In this document: piece after piece, positions 53,641 to 64,000 of the stretch
How positions within the stretch are numbered: the first letter of the stretch is position 1
Layout: each line of letters starts with the position of its first letter
Origin: Forficula auricularia
Lineage: Eukaryota > Arthropoda > Insecta > Dermaptera > Forficulidae
Assembly: GCA_024734495.1 (NCBI GenBank)
Contig: JALMQS010000073.1
Span: 3,537,387 to 3,601,386 of the forward strand
Direction of reading: 5' to 3'
DNA length: 64,000 bases
Notes under the pieces: generated by a model
What the model was told of the DNA's origin: nothing
What the model saw: only the letters and a program-made list of their open reading frames with translations
The model's database searches: none
Program-made: the position numbers and the translations under genes

Positions 53641-54023
53641 CTTTTTTTGTACTCTTAGAATAAGTCTCTCGGGTGGTGTAAACTCAGTGTGCCTCTTTGT
53701 ACTTAAAATTAGAATTTAATTACTTTATTCATAACAAAATTTACGTTACTTCTTCTAATCTCATAAAAAATGGATTTATAAAAAAATAAAAAAATGAAAT
53801 TTAAAAAAATGCAAATATAATAAAAAATTAAAAAAAATTGTATTTAGCTGAATCAACTATACAGTATTTTTGACTTTCAAAAATTAGCGTTGGTTTCCCA
53901 TAAAAAATGGACACCATCATAAAGTATGAACCGAGAGAATAAATTCTTTCGTCGTTAGTTCTATTTTTTGCCCCCCCCCCCCCCCCCCCCGAAAAATAAA
54001 CTAGAGCTCTCTTTTTTATTATA
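53641..54023. other. Noncoding; C20 run
   Basis: A pure 20-C homopolymer at 53971-53990; otherwise AT-rich. Confidence 0.5.
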
Positions 54024-54598
54024 GGTTAAGTCAGGGGTTCACAAACAATTTTTCAATTAAAAATTTTCCATGGCGCCCTACCCTAATAAAATATGTCTAA
54101 TCGTAAAAGTAAGAGATAAAAACAAATAATAAATACTTTTTTAGCTTCTCATTTTGTTTTTTGTCTAGTTAGCCAATAAATAAATAAGATTTGAATTTTA
54201 ATAAAATAAAAGCTGGAACAGCTCCATTACTGGAAATAAATAATTTGAAATAAAAATAAATATGTGTAAGAGTTATTATTATTTTTTTTTAAGTAGTAAT
54301 TAATATTTTGCTTTCTTTAGTATATGTTTTGGTTTGAGAAACGTTCATTCGTTCATGTTTGTTATTTCGGATTTCTAAACCCACGATAGCGGAAAAACAA
54401 AAGGTCGTAGAAAGTTCATTCAGGTCCCATAATAATATCTAATGTCGATCTGTCTAGATTCCCATAATCCACGATAATTCAAAAAAACGTAAAGTCATAA
54501 AAAAAAATTTTGTCGGTCCGGATTCCCAATTCTTATCAATAGTCAAGGACGCAGAATCGTTCAGTTCGTTCTAGTGCCAAAAAATTTGTATTTTATTT

Positions 54599-54993
54599 AC
54601 AAAGAGAAACAAAGAGGTTGTCCTCTGCTTGATGCAAATAAACATACACATATATATATCGAGATGATATATCTGTATATATATTATTTATTTGTTTGAG
54701 ACTATAGTTTCGAAGACTTGGTCTTCATCATCAGTCTTTCTTCAATTATAAATGTTTTTTCATGGAGTCAATATCATATGGATATTGAAAACTTGGTGTT
54801 GAAGAAAGACTGATGATGAAGACCAAGTCTTCGAAACTATAGTCTCAAACAAATAAATAATATATATACAGATATATCATCTCGAATATATATATCTGTA
54901 TATGTTTATTTGCATCAAGCAGAGGATAACCTCTTTTGTTTCTCTTTGTGAATCAACAACTCTGCTACTCTCGGCAAAATAAAAACCTTTCAA
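54599..54993. mobile_element. Long-hairpin element B2 with 12-bp target duplication
   Basis: Same ends as B1 (ACAAAGAGAAACAAAGAG ... CTCTGCTACTCTCGGCAAAA, TTTCA). The central part of B1 (~205 bp) is missing. TGTATTTTATTT flanks both sides (54587-54598 and 54994-55005). Confidence 0.82.
54810..54844 (+). ncRNA. Hammerhead-like core in B2
   Basis: Identical to the B1 core: CTGATGA-T-GAAGAC-CAA-GTCTTC-GAAAC-TATA-GTC. Conservation between copies that differ elsewhere supports function in the active family. Confidence 0.4.
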
Positions 54994-56561
54994 TGTATTT
55001 TATTTGATCACACACGCAGATATATATATATATAGAGAGAGAGATTTTCTATTTTTGGGTTTGAGGTACCTGAAAAATTGCGAAAAAAAATCGAATTTGA
55101 ATTTTTTTACGTATAGATTAGGAAATTTTATTATCAAATTAAGCACGGCCACCAGGCTTGCAAGCCTACCGAGGAAATTTTATTAGAAAAAATAAATTAT
55201 TAATTTTATTAAAAACAAATTTCGTATGAATTGATTTTCCAAAATGAGAGAATCTGTTAATTCTTATTTATTTGATTGAAAAATCTACCTAATAAAAATA
55301 AATTTATCGTATATAATTATTTAATGAAAAAAATGTATTCGATAAATTTTTTCTTTCCTTAAAAGCAAATGAAATGAATCTACCGAAATTTCGAAAAAAT
55401 AATTCCCTTATTTCATTGAAAATATTTTAAAAACAATTAAAGATAAAAATGAAAAAAATAATAAATTCTCTGAAATGCAATTGGGCTAGAATGTCTTACT
55501 TTGGAATAGAAAGAAAGGGAGCGAAATATAAGCTTGGGCACTTTTATAATAATCCTGGATACATGTCGAGACAAGTCCATATCCATTGAAGACATAGAAA
55601 CAAGCTCAGACACGAAATAAAGAATTTTCTATTAATCAAGAATAGTAAGGGTTTTATCAATAGCGTCTACTTCTCCTTTTAACACAAGCTATTTAAATAC
55701 TAATAATAAAATTGCATGCAAAGTCTATTATATAGAGCTGAAATATGTTTAAAAATTGCAAAATAAAAACACATTAAAAAGAATAATTATTCTCTCAATC
55801 TATCGTTATAGGATAAACACGTATGAAATAATTTTTTAGTAAAAAAGTAAAATATAGGCTTTCAAAGCGATTAAATTCAAATGATTCAATTAGTCAGGCA
55901 TACATAACATATATAAAATATACTCAATTTCTTGAATTCAAGGTACCTGAAAGATTGAAAGAATTTCGAATTTTTCACGAAAATGAAAAATTAAATATTT
56001 TTGATTTCAAAACAGGAGAGGGCCTCCTCTTACAACAGATAAGTAGATGACAAAATTGGGTTATACAAACGGGAGTAATAATTATAGTTTTCTCTCTCTC
56101 TCCCTCTCTATTTACAGTAGTAGCTTGTTAAAATTTTATAGATATGTCAAATCAATAAAAACAAAAATGAAAAATATGAATAGAAAAAATAAATAAAATA
56201 TGAACGAAAATATGAATAAAAATACAAAAACATGAATAAAAATGAACAATATGAATAAAAGCAAAATTAAACAAAAATAAAACAAAAAATAAAAGATATG
56301 GACAGGCTAAGTAAGGTTTCATAGAGCGGGTCATTGAATGACTTAGGATAAATCATTATTATTATTATTATTATTATTATTTATACAATTAACATTGCTT
56401 AAAAATTTATGTGAAACCCACCTCGCAATTTTACCTAATTTTTTATTATTATATAAAAATGTTTCACCTAGAACCAACACATATCTCTCTAAAAGTTATT
56501 AATTATAAAGCTTCGCGGCGCACCTGTGAAGAGGCTGCAGCGCACAGTTTGGGAACCACTG

Positions 56562-57176
56562 GGTTAAGTTAATTTTATAATCTTTCAACTTTCTTGTTTT
56601 GTTTGGTTTTTAGTTTGAAAATTTTAAAATTTTAATTTTTTAACCCCCTACCCCTTAATTTTTTTTAATTCTTATTCCAACTTTAGTTAACGAACCCCAT
56701 TTAACTTTTCCAGGCCCAGATTCAACTATGAATAGAAATGTGAATAGAAATATTGAAATGGAGCTGAAATTTAGAAAAAAACATTCATAAAATTGATCGA
56801 TTTGGACGTGTATAATTCTTTAGATTCTTTGGCACATCGGATATAGGCTTTCCCTTCCCCTTTTCTTTTTTAGCTCACCCTACAAAATATCAAAAAAAAG
56901 TCCCTAATAATTTCTGCCTATCAAGCCTGTTCTATTATTCAAGTTCTTTCACACAGTTCTTTTTTCTCTAATGCTATCTCTTCATCAAACATATAATCAC
57001 TAAACTTCTCAGATTTCACAAGATTAGAAAGGCCTGATGGCAAGCAAACATTCAACATACCTCAGTCAAATTGGAGATAAATAAAACAAGTAATTAATAT
57101 TGGTTAATTCTTTAGACACTATTATTTCTAGATGTACTCTCTATAGATATACTCTCTCTGTCTCCATCATCTCATC
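56562..57176. other. Noncoding DNA
   Basis: No feature recognised apart from the target duplication of G1. Confidence 0.4.
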
Positions 57177-57835
57177 ATGAACAGCTGTATTAGGTTTATT
57201 TTTGATGTCCCTCTTGATGAACATATTACACCCTACTACAATAAACTGGGATGATTAAAGCTTCCAAAGAAGAGAGATTACATTTTGGGAATTTTTCTAT
57301 TCAATCTGTTTGAGAGCAAGTCCCCTGATTACTTATTTAATAAATTTCTGTTTAAAACCTCTGTAAGTTCCAGAGCTTTGCGGATATATGGTCTGGACCT
57401 CCAAATTCCAATACATAGGACATCATCCTATGCTAGGTCATTTTCTGTTTATTCCGCGAAGCTCTGGAATAAAATTCCAGCAAGTGTGAGAGGGGCGAAG
57501 TCTCTTAGCGTTTTTAAGGCAAGGTATTTCGATCTATTAATGAGTCAGCAGAGGGCTGGTTGATGGGTGGAGTGAGGCTGAGTTGTATTTTAAAATTTAT
57601 TTTGTTCTTGCAGATCATTTTGTGATATATATATATTTTTTTGTATTTCGATTTCATTTTGTCAATTAGTTTTAATAATTTTTTCCTTTTATTTTTTTTA
57701 ATGTTAATTGTAATTATTTTTGTACTCTCTGGGTTGAATTTTGTAAGCAGATTTTTAATGTATTATAATTTGTATCTATTATGCTCCAGGAGAATATCAT
57801 TCTCAGAGCAAAATAAAATCTATCTATCTACGAAT
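57177..57835 (+). pseudogene. LINE reverse transcriptase C-terminus and 3' UTR
   Basis: The frame from 57177 reads MNSCIRFIFDVPLDEHITPY, YNKLG, a TGA stop at 57252-57254 (normally Trp), then LKLPKKRDYILGIFLFNLFE, SPDYLFNKFLF, SYARSFSVYSAKLWNKIPAS and SLSVFKARYFDLLMSQQ to the TGA at 57561. This DEHxTPYYxxLGWLxxxxR ... SFxVxxxxLWNxxP ... S...FKxxxxxxLL arrangement is the C-terminal tail of Jockey/CR1-type reverse transcriptases, a third LINE subfamily in this window. The 3' UTR ends with AAAATAAAATCTATCTATCT, a TCTA tail. The catalytic domain is lost by 5' truncation. Confidence 0.85.
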
Positions 57836-58250
57836 TTTACAACCATCAATCTTTACATAAAGGTATTGGATATCATTAAAAATATATTACACTTTGAATT
57901 CCCTATTTTTGGTATATTTCTCTGTTGATTGAATTATATATAAATAAACAGATTCTAACCATAAATCTTCGTTAGCATAGTTGGCAGTAGCTAAGCCACC
58001 TGGCCCCGCCAGTGACCCATATATAGTGAAACGCCACAGATCCTCCTTTATTTATGGGAGTTAGTCGATAAGCTACTCTGCATCGCCAATGGCATAACCG
58101 ACCTTCCTCCCACAAGTTTCTCTAATAGATATAGTACTAATTACTCAGAATGATTACGTCTTTGGTTCACTCGTTGGTTGACTATCTAAGAAACAAGCAG
58201 TAAGGAAATCTCAAAGTGTGTTATATTCTAAAACTTCAACCTACCTAAGT
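57836..58250. other. Noncoding DNA
   Basis: No feature recognised. Confidence 0.4.
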
Positions 58251-58950
58251 AAACTATGTCACTATTATTATTAAAGTACCTGGAGCCACCGAGCGATGCA
58301 CGGTAACCAAATTAGAAAAAATACAAATATATATAATACACGCGCCCTGGACCCGCCCCGGAATCACGCACCACGCCCCCACCACTGCATCCCCACCGCC
58401 ACCCCCACTCCGCCCCACCCCAACTATGCCCCCCACCTCCAGATGGTCCACAACTACACCCCACCCCGCAATTAAATAAGATTTGTTTCCAAGTTATATA
58501 AAAAAAGCCATTTCAACCACTTTATTTGTAAATACACCTGTTTTGTTATGAATCCACCTGTAATTTTATGATTTAGACACCTGTTAATTAAAAAAAATCC
58601 TAATTTTAATATAATATAATAATATTTGTTATAACCTATTAGGGGGCTTTAAAATAAAAAAACCAATTAATAAATAAAAGATAATTGAAAAAAATGTAAA
58701 CAAACTTTTTTATTGAGATTTTTATCTATAAATAATTACTTTAATTAAGAAAAGATCAATTAAGATGATATTTGTCGAGATCCAGACCTAGCCAGATCGT
58801 TTTCTCATTCTCAAAACTTGTTAATAGAGTTGGTTTCATCAAAATCGGTAGAGCCGTTTTCAAATTAGATCAAAGATACAAATATATAAATAAATATATA
58901 AATATATAAACAATTTTTGCTCGCTTAATAAGAGTAGAGTAGATATAAAT
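58251..58950 (+). repeat. Retroelement-like 3' region with C-rich block
   Basis: 58340-58470 is made of CCCCACC-type repeats with almost no G. Further on, CATCAAAATCGGTAGAGCC followed by an ATATAAATAAAT tail resembles LINE 3' ends. The 65-codon minus-strand frame here is a translation of the C-rich block. Confidence 0.4.
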
Positions 58951-59310
58951 ACGAATATCGTAAAGGTATCAATTTTATTATTATTTCTTGTGTTATATAT
59001 CAATATAGAGACACTGAAATAGAGTGCTCGGTATGCACGACAAGTGAAGCCTCGTTGGATGGGCCGAAGAATTAATTATACTCAGAAATTTTCATTTTTT
59101 TCCCTCTCGTGTTTAGAAAAAACGGAAACGTTAAGGAATTTTGTTCTGATTGTCTGGATTACCATACACACGATAATTTCTGACTGAGAAAGGTCTTAGA
59201 AAGTTCGTTCTGCTTTCCAAAGGGTTATATTTCTAAAACAAAATTTAATTTAATTTTGGACTTTCTAGTTTCGAAATTTCCCTTTCACAAGAGAAACCTT
59301 AAAATTGTAA

Positions 59311-60030
59311 AAGATAAATCTATGAGGTGTTCTCTGCTATGTTCTCAAATAAACATATACATTTACACATATAGGTATATATGTGCCCATAATTATAAAA
59401 GTGGACTAAGTCAAAAAATTAAAAAAAATAGTTTTTTTTCATATTTTATGTACCATCCATTTAAAGTACAGTAAAATAATATGTCGGTTTTGAAAAATCG
59501 CATAAAATTGAACCTTTAAGCGCATTTCTAGTTGTCTCATTATACAGAATTCGAATCCTGTTTATTTTACAAAACATTAAATATCTCAAAACTAACAATC
59601 AATTACTTAGACCACTTTCATAATTATATATATATGTAATGTATTTGTTAGAGACTATAGTTTCGAAGGTTGGACCTTCATGATTAGACTTTTAATTAGA
59701 AATATAATAAATATAGCAAGCTAGCCACATAAGAAACGATTACTATGTGGCTAGCTTGGAATAACAACAAAACGAATTCATTTATATCCAATCGGATGAT
59801 TGAATTCATGAGAAATAACACATGAAATATTTCTAATTAAAATACTGATGATGAAGTTCAAACCTTTGAGACTATACTCTAATAAATAAATTTTATATAG
59901 GTATACATATTTATATACTACGGTATATAATATGTATAATTATGTTTATGTCCATCAAGCATAGGATAACCTTATATATTTCTCTTTATGATCAACAACT
60001 TTGCTACTCCGGGGAAACAAAATCTTTTCA
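59311..60030. mobile_element. Hairpin element B4 (diverged)
   Basis: Diverged family B copy: GAGACTATAGTTTCGAAGGT at 59650 and CTGATGATGAAGTTCAAACC at ~59842, with an internal inverted pair AAGCTAGCCACATA / TATGTGGCTAGCTT. Right end CTTTGCTACTCCGGGGAAAC, TTTTCA. AAATTGTAA flanks both sides (59302-59310, ~60033-60041). Confidence 0.65.
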
Positions 60031-60123
60031 TGAAATTGTAATTGTTATATATAGAGAGCTATTAATCCATTGTAGCTGATGACCTGAAATATGGTTAAAA
60101 TAAATTGTGGAAAGAAAATTAAT

Positions 60124-60488
60124 GAGGGTGTCCTCTGCTTGATGTGAATAAACATATATCTATAATTTCTCTCTCTCTATATATATATATATATGTTAAA
60201 TGAATATAAATAAATACAATCTTCAAACGTTTAATAAAATTCAAAGGTTTTGGGAGAATTTCAACCTTTCTCAATGGAATTTAGAATCGTGAATAAAGAA
60301 AAAAAAGTTGCTTTATCTAATGAATATAAACCAATACGAAATAAATTAAATATTTTGAATATAGACAATGATACAAATTAATTGTCTTGGTGACGAAATT
60401 ACTTTTTTTTTATAATTCTACTCTTTGTCAAGCAGAGGACACCCTCATTGATTTCCTCTTCAAAATCTCTCGACAAGAAAATCTTTTC
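60124..60488. mobile_element. Hairpin element B5 (diverged)
   Basis: Left GGGTGTCCTCTGCTTGATG, right CAAGCAGAGGACACCCTC then TCTCTCGACAAGAAAATC and TTTTCA, the family B termini. AAATTAAT flanks both sides. The inner sequence is mostly unrelated AT-rich DNA. Confidence 0.6.
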
Positions 60489-60930
60489 AAATTAATAATG
60501 TATCAAAAATAAGTTGAATGTAAGCCAAAAGAGCTGCACATCTCCTATGGAATTGAACCCAATTGCCTATAACACTATACGAGCAATGGGATATCCTTTG
60601 AGACGAAACTTTTCTTGAATATACGACAAACTAAGAAATGTTAGCTAAAGTGCTATGACTTTATCCTAAAACTGCTGAATCAAAAAACACGTGTTAACCC
60701 ATTTATTTTAATTTAATTTAAGCATCGGTGTCTTGAATTCCATAAAACTTACATTTTTTCAAAATTCCAACAATACTTAGATGATTAGGTTTGTAACACA
60801 CCAAAATCAACACAGAGCTATGGTTAAATTCGAGTTTTGTTAGAAGGTTAAAAAATGTAATTTTTTCGAAATTCAAGTCACTCGATTGATTCTGTTCAAT
60901 AAAACTTTTATTTTAAAAAACTTATATTAA
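60489..60930. other. Noncoding DNA
   Basis: No feature recognised. Confidence 0.4.
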
Positions 60931-61074
60931 ATTGAAATGTTTTTATTTTGCCGAGAGTAGCAGAGTTGTTGATTCATAAAGAGAAACAAAGAGGTTGTCC
61001 TCTGCTTGATGCTAATAAACATACAAACATATATATCAAATATATATATGCATATAACCTATATATATACATTT

Positions 61075-61910
61075 CAGTGGCGTGGGGTCCATGGATCCTT
61101 TGGATGCGGCGCATCTCTAAAATTTCAAACATTTAGAGTATTTTAATAAATATCGACATCAAAATTTCAGGAGGATCTTTAAATTTTCAAATTAATATCC
61201 GTTATTTCAAATATTTTTATAAAAAACATTTTTTGTTTTGAAAAGTATATTGGTTCTCGAAATGAAATAAAATTGTTGCATAGTTTCAAGGGGCAATTAA
61301 AATGAATGATTTTCTCGAAAAGGGTACGGATAGAAGGTTGAAGCCCCTGCCTGGTAGGTATATCTTCCAGTTCAAGCAGTCCAAAGACAAGTCCAGACGA
61401 GTTTTAATCGAATAAAAAATGTTCTCGCTGAGGAACTATTAAAATAGCAATAATACAAAAAAGGAATAAATAAAGATAATTAAATCTTTGGACTAATCCA
61501 TTTCTAAGAACTCTTAATATATAAGATAGGAAACAAGTAAGAGTGCTATAGATAAGATAGATAGCTTGCTTATAGCAATTGAATTAGGAGAAATTTAAGA
61601 TTTTCTTATAGGACAGGCTGATTCATTGTGGAGGATGGTCGATTTCCATCTCATTGACTGTGGAGTTTAAGTCATAAGAATTAATTTCGGACTCCTCCTA
61701 CCCTCACTCACACAAAACAGTTCCGTTTGGTGCGAAGGTCCCAAAATATATATTTTTTTAAATTTAATGTTAAATTTGGAAAATAACGAAATTGATGCCA
61801 TATTCGATGAAATTTGCAATAAAAAAGCAAAGATTAAAATTAAATTTCAAAAAATGAAGGGTACTTTTTTGGACAGCATCCCATAGTTGAAAAGTCACCA
61901 ACCGCCACTG
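61075..61910. mobile_element. hAT-type MITE inside B3
   Basis: CAGTGGCG at the left and CGCCACTG at the right, the classic hAT terminus. Flanking 8-mers ATACATTT and ACACATAT match at 6 of 8. 836 bp without a transposase; it encodes nothing recognisable. Confidence 0.75.
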
Positions 61911-61919
61911 ACACATATA

Positions 61920-63096
61920 CCGGGTGAGTTTTTTTTATCTTGAGGCATTCTTATAACTCAAAAACAGTGCATTATATGAAAAAAGTTTCAAATAAAAGTT
62001 TATTTATATCAGGGGGGAAACTAAACTACGATGTTGTTTGTCGACCTAGAACAAGCTTTCAAGGGTATTTCAAGGTCAAGTTCTGTTTTTTAAATAGAAA
62101 CCTATATGTTTCTGTACATATTCTGATTCTACAAGAAAAACTGAACAACTTTTATTAGAACTATTTTTTTGTACGACATCAAATAAAAAAAAATATTAAA
62201 CCAATTAGATCTCAAAAAAAATTATTAATAATTATTTTTAACAATTATTCAACTTAATTATCAAATTATAATGATCAAATATTTAATTATTAAATAAATA
62301 ATTATTAAATCGAAAAGTCACAACAATGAAAATAAGTGTTAAAACTTCATTATACACAGATTTAAGAGATTATTTTTTACTTAATAGAACTACTTAAAAT
62401 TCCTGAGTTTAAAAAAGTTTATTTCTTGTGTGAATCCAGTAGATAGTTATATTGTATTACCATAATAAAAATGGAGGATTTTTTGTTGAAGAAAGAATTG
62501 AAATGGTCTTAATTTATGCGGCGGATGTGGAAGAAATATTAGGGGCTGCCATTAAAATGGATGCCGAGCGTTTTCCTGATAGAAATACACCCTCACAAGC
62601 TTCATTTTATCGTGTTGAAAATCTGTTAAAAATCAAAAGAAATTGGAACTGAAATTCAACCAGAAGACTTGGGATACACTCTGGAATATCTCAGAACAGT
62701 GTCGCAAAATTATTAAATTATTTATTTAATAATTAAATATTTGATAATTATTATTTGATAATTAAGTTGAATGATTGTTAAAAATAATTATTTGAATTTT
62801 TTGAGATCTAATTGATTTAATATTTTATTTTATTTGATGTCGTATAAAAAATAGTTCTAATGAAAGTTGTTTAGTTTTTGTTGTGAATTCAGAATATGTA
62901 CAGAAACATATAGGTTTCTATTTAAAAAACAGAACTTGACCTCAAAATACCCTTGAAAAATTGTTCTAGATCACAACAAACAATAGCGTAATTTAGTTTC
63001 CCTTTTGATAAAAATAAACTTTTATTTGAAACTTTTTTCATATAATGCACTGATTGTGAGTTATAAGACTGTCTCAAGATAAAAAAACTCACCCGA
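61920..63096. mobile_element. TA-flanked element with ~350-bp inverted repeats
   Basis: Ends YCGGGTGAGTTTTTTTATCT; arms ~61920-62280 and ~62730-63096. TA on both sides (61918-61919, 63097-63098). Encloses the helix-turn-helix fragment below. Features fit an internally deleted IS630-Tc1-mariner relative. Confidence 0.8.
62470..62721 (+). pseudogene. Transposase N-terminal helix-turn-helix fragment (DUF4817-like)
   Basis: Reads VEERIEMVLIYAADVEEILG, AAIKMDAERFPDRNTPSQ and ASFYRVENLLK, matching the first helix-turn-helix found in DUF4817-type proteins (EExxxMxxIY...A...YxERFPxRxxPxxxxFxRLxxxL), which are transposase N-termini in arthropods. After an in-frame TGA (62650-62652) the same frame continues with STRRLGIHSGISQNSVAKLL, a second helix-turn-helix (TRRLAxxxGISxxSVxxIL). 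The catalytic DDE domain is deleted. Its position exactly between the inverted arms indicates that it belongs to the enclosing element. Confidence 0.7.
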
Positions 63097-63184
63097 TATA
63101 TATTTAATATATATGTGTGTAGGTTTATTTGCATCAAGCAGAGTACAACCTCTTTGTTTCTCTTTATGAAATTTATATTAATAA

Positions 63185-63912
63185 ATAGCTACATTATATT
63201 AAGAATGTTTTTTTTGAGTCCATCCCGAAAAAAATTTCTTGATACGTGACTAAAAGCGGAAATAATTAAATTACTGATTCGATTCTTAATTAGGTACACT
63301 CAGGGTCGCTAGAGAATATACGAATTTGCTCTTGAGTCGTTATGCTGTATAATATATCTATTTAACAAAACCACTTTGCAGAAATCCATATGACGTTATC
63401 TATTATGTTTTGGTGAACAACAAGCGTGATTTTTAGATGAGAGAAGGGTCGACTTTTATTTCCGCTTTTAATTGTTTAAGAGCCAAGTGACTGTCATAAA
63501 TTATAGTTTCATTAGTGTGTGATTAATAGCCTCTTATCGGACTCTTGAATTCACATGACAGCTTTTCAATTAATTCATCAAACGAGGCGTTGAGATAAAT
63601 TTGAAATGAATTGAAACCTGGTTAAATAAATTTGGACAAAATCAAAAGAACTTTTTATTTGCGACAAACACGTAGGTCGTTAACAATTTACTGCCAAGAG
63701 AATTCATAGCGAACGATCTGACCTTAATGCTAAAATAAAACTTGAATAAAAATAAACAACCCTGGTGACGTTTTTCTTGACATGGATATGTTTCTTAGTT
63801 GTAAGAAAGAAGAGGTCATTCGCTTCTTATTTTTTCATTTCCGAATTTTGAAATCGAACTTATTCTATATCTATGTTATATATGTTCTACAACTCTTTTA
63901 AATAGACTAACC
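63185..63912. other. Noncoding DNA
   Basis: No feature recognised. Confidence 0.45.
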
Positions 63913-64000
63913 CAGTGGTTTCCCAAACTTTGGGCCGCGGTCGCTTCACAGGTGAGCCGCGAAGCTTCATAATTAATTCAAGCAAGACATTTGGCCTAAC
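63913..64000 (+). mobile_element. hAT element G2, left end only
   Basis: CAGTGGTTTCCCAAACTTTG, then GTCGCTTCACAGGTGAGCCG and CGAAGCTTCATAATTAATT, closely matching the reversed right end of G1. Continues beyond the window. Confidence 0.75.

Larger units (their letters stand above)
54032..56561. mobile_element. hAT element G1 with perfect 8-bp duplication
   Basis: Left end CAGGGGTTCACAAAC, right end GTTTGGGAACCACTG. GGTTAAGT flanks both sides exactly (54024-54031 and 56562-56569). The interior is AT-rich, with hairpin B2 nested at 54599-54993; no transposase is readable. Its right end recurs, reversed, at the end of the window (G2). Confidence 0.88.
60933..63168. mobile_element. Hairpin element B3, opposite orientation, hosting two insertions
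   Basis: Left end TTTTGCCGAGAGTAGCAGAG is the full terminus; the right end stops at CTCTTTGTTTCTCTTTATGA, so the long end is on the left here. TTATATTAA-type sequence flanks both ends. Only ~140 bp (left) and ~70 bp (right) are element B; the rest is the hAT MITE at 61075-61910 and the TA-flanked element at 61920-63096. Confidence 0.7.

Noticed and set aside
57641..57928. 95-codon hydrophobic frame after the LINE
   Set aside because: It lies in the LINE 3' UTR and AT-rich flank; T-rich DNA gives Phe/Leu/Ile runs without meaning.
1..64000. A host protein-coding gene
   Set aside because: I looked for long exons with conserved domains flanked by splice sites on both strands; all recognisable protein motifs belong to mobile elements.

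Overview
This is a strongly AT-rich, intron-bearing, repeat-dense animal DNA window with no convincing host gene. The BEL/Pao retrotransposon, RTE and Jockey/CR1-like LINEs, mariner, Tc1, pogo/Tigger, hAT and Helitron relics, plus long hairpin elements, suggest an arthropod or similar invertebrate. I cannot name the species. One 100-base run of N (44709-44808) marks an assembly gap. Bacterial-style annotation (operons, Shine-Dalgarno sites, CRISPR) does not apply.

Layout. 1-12 kb: AT-rich DNA, two related LINE 3' tails (1.9 and 3.3 kb), a Harbinger-like MITE (4.95 kb), two copies of repeat family A (5.97 and 9.25 kb; the second carries a 119-bp tandem array folded into a giant palindrome), a hairpin element (8.7 kb), and a tRNA-derived SINE beside another LINE tail (11.5-12.0 kb). 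12.47-15.52 kb: the most unusual block, an element with terminal inverted repeats, repeated internal motifs and several tiny intron-containing reading frames behind a GC-box/CCAAT promoter-like segment. 16.4-16.9 kb: tRNA-like hairpin. 17.8-20.2 kb: a hAT-like element (H1) loaded with nested insertions. 24.5-27.3 kb: hairpin element D1, a dead Tc1 transposase and a short Helitron. 29-32 kb: family F pair with an inverted core, one copy hit by a D-type hairpin. 32.3-34.5 kb: an element with ~0.6-kb inverted termini and an intron-containing gene end. 36-40 kb: pogo/Tigger tail, a MITE and an RTE reverse transcriptase. 41.2-44.7 kb: BEL/Pao pol. 47-48 kb: GC-richer LTR-like segment between related minisatellites. 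48.6-52.2 kb: hAT copy H2 split by a mariner, then hairpin D2. 53-57.8 kb: LINE 3' ends and hAT copy G1. 59-64 kb: a cluster of family B hairpins, one hosting two further transposons, and the start of hAT copy G2.

How the parts relate. Almost everything recognised is a transposable element, and nearly every recognisable transposase or reverse transcriptase is broken. Nesting gives relative ages: LINE, then hAT H1, then A3 and B1; hAT H2, then mariner; B3, then a hAT MITE and a TA-flanked HTH element. The most distinctive signal is a class of long-hairpin elements (families B and D) with 9-16-bp target duplications and, in B, a hammerhead-ribozyme-like core, which points to RNA-mediated (Penelope-like) movement rather than ordinary MITE transposition.
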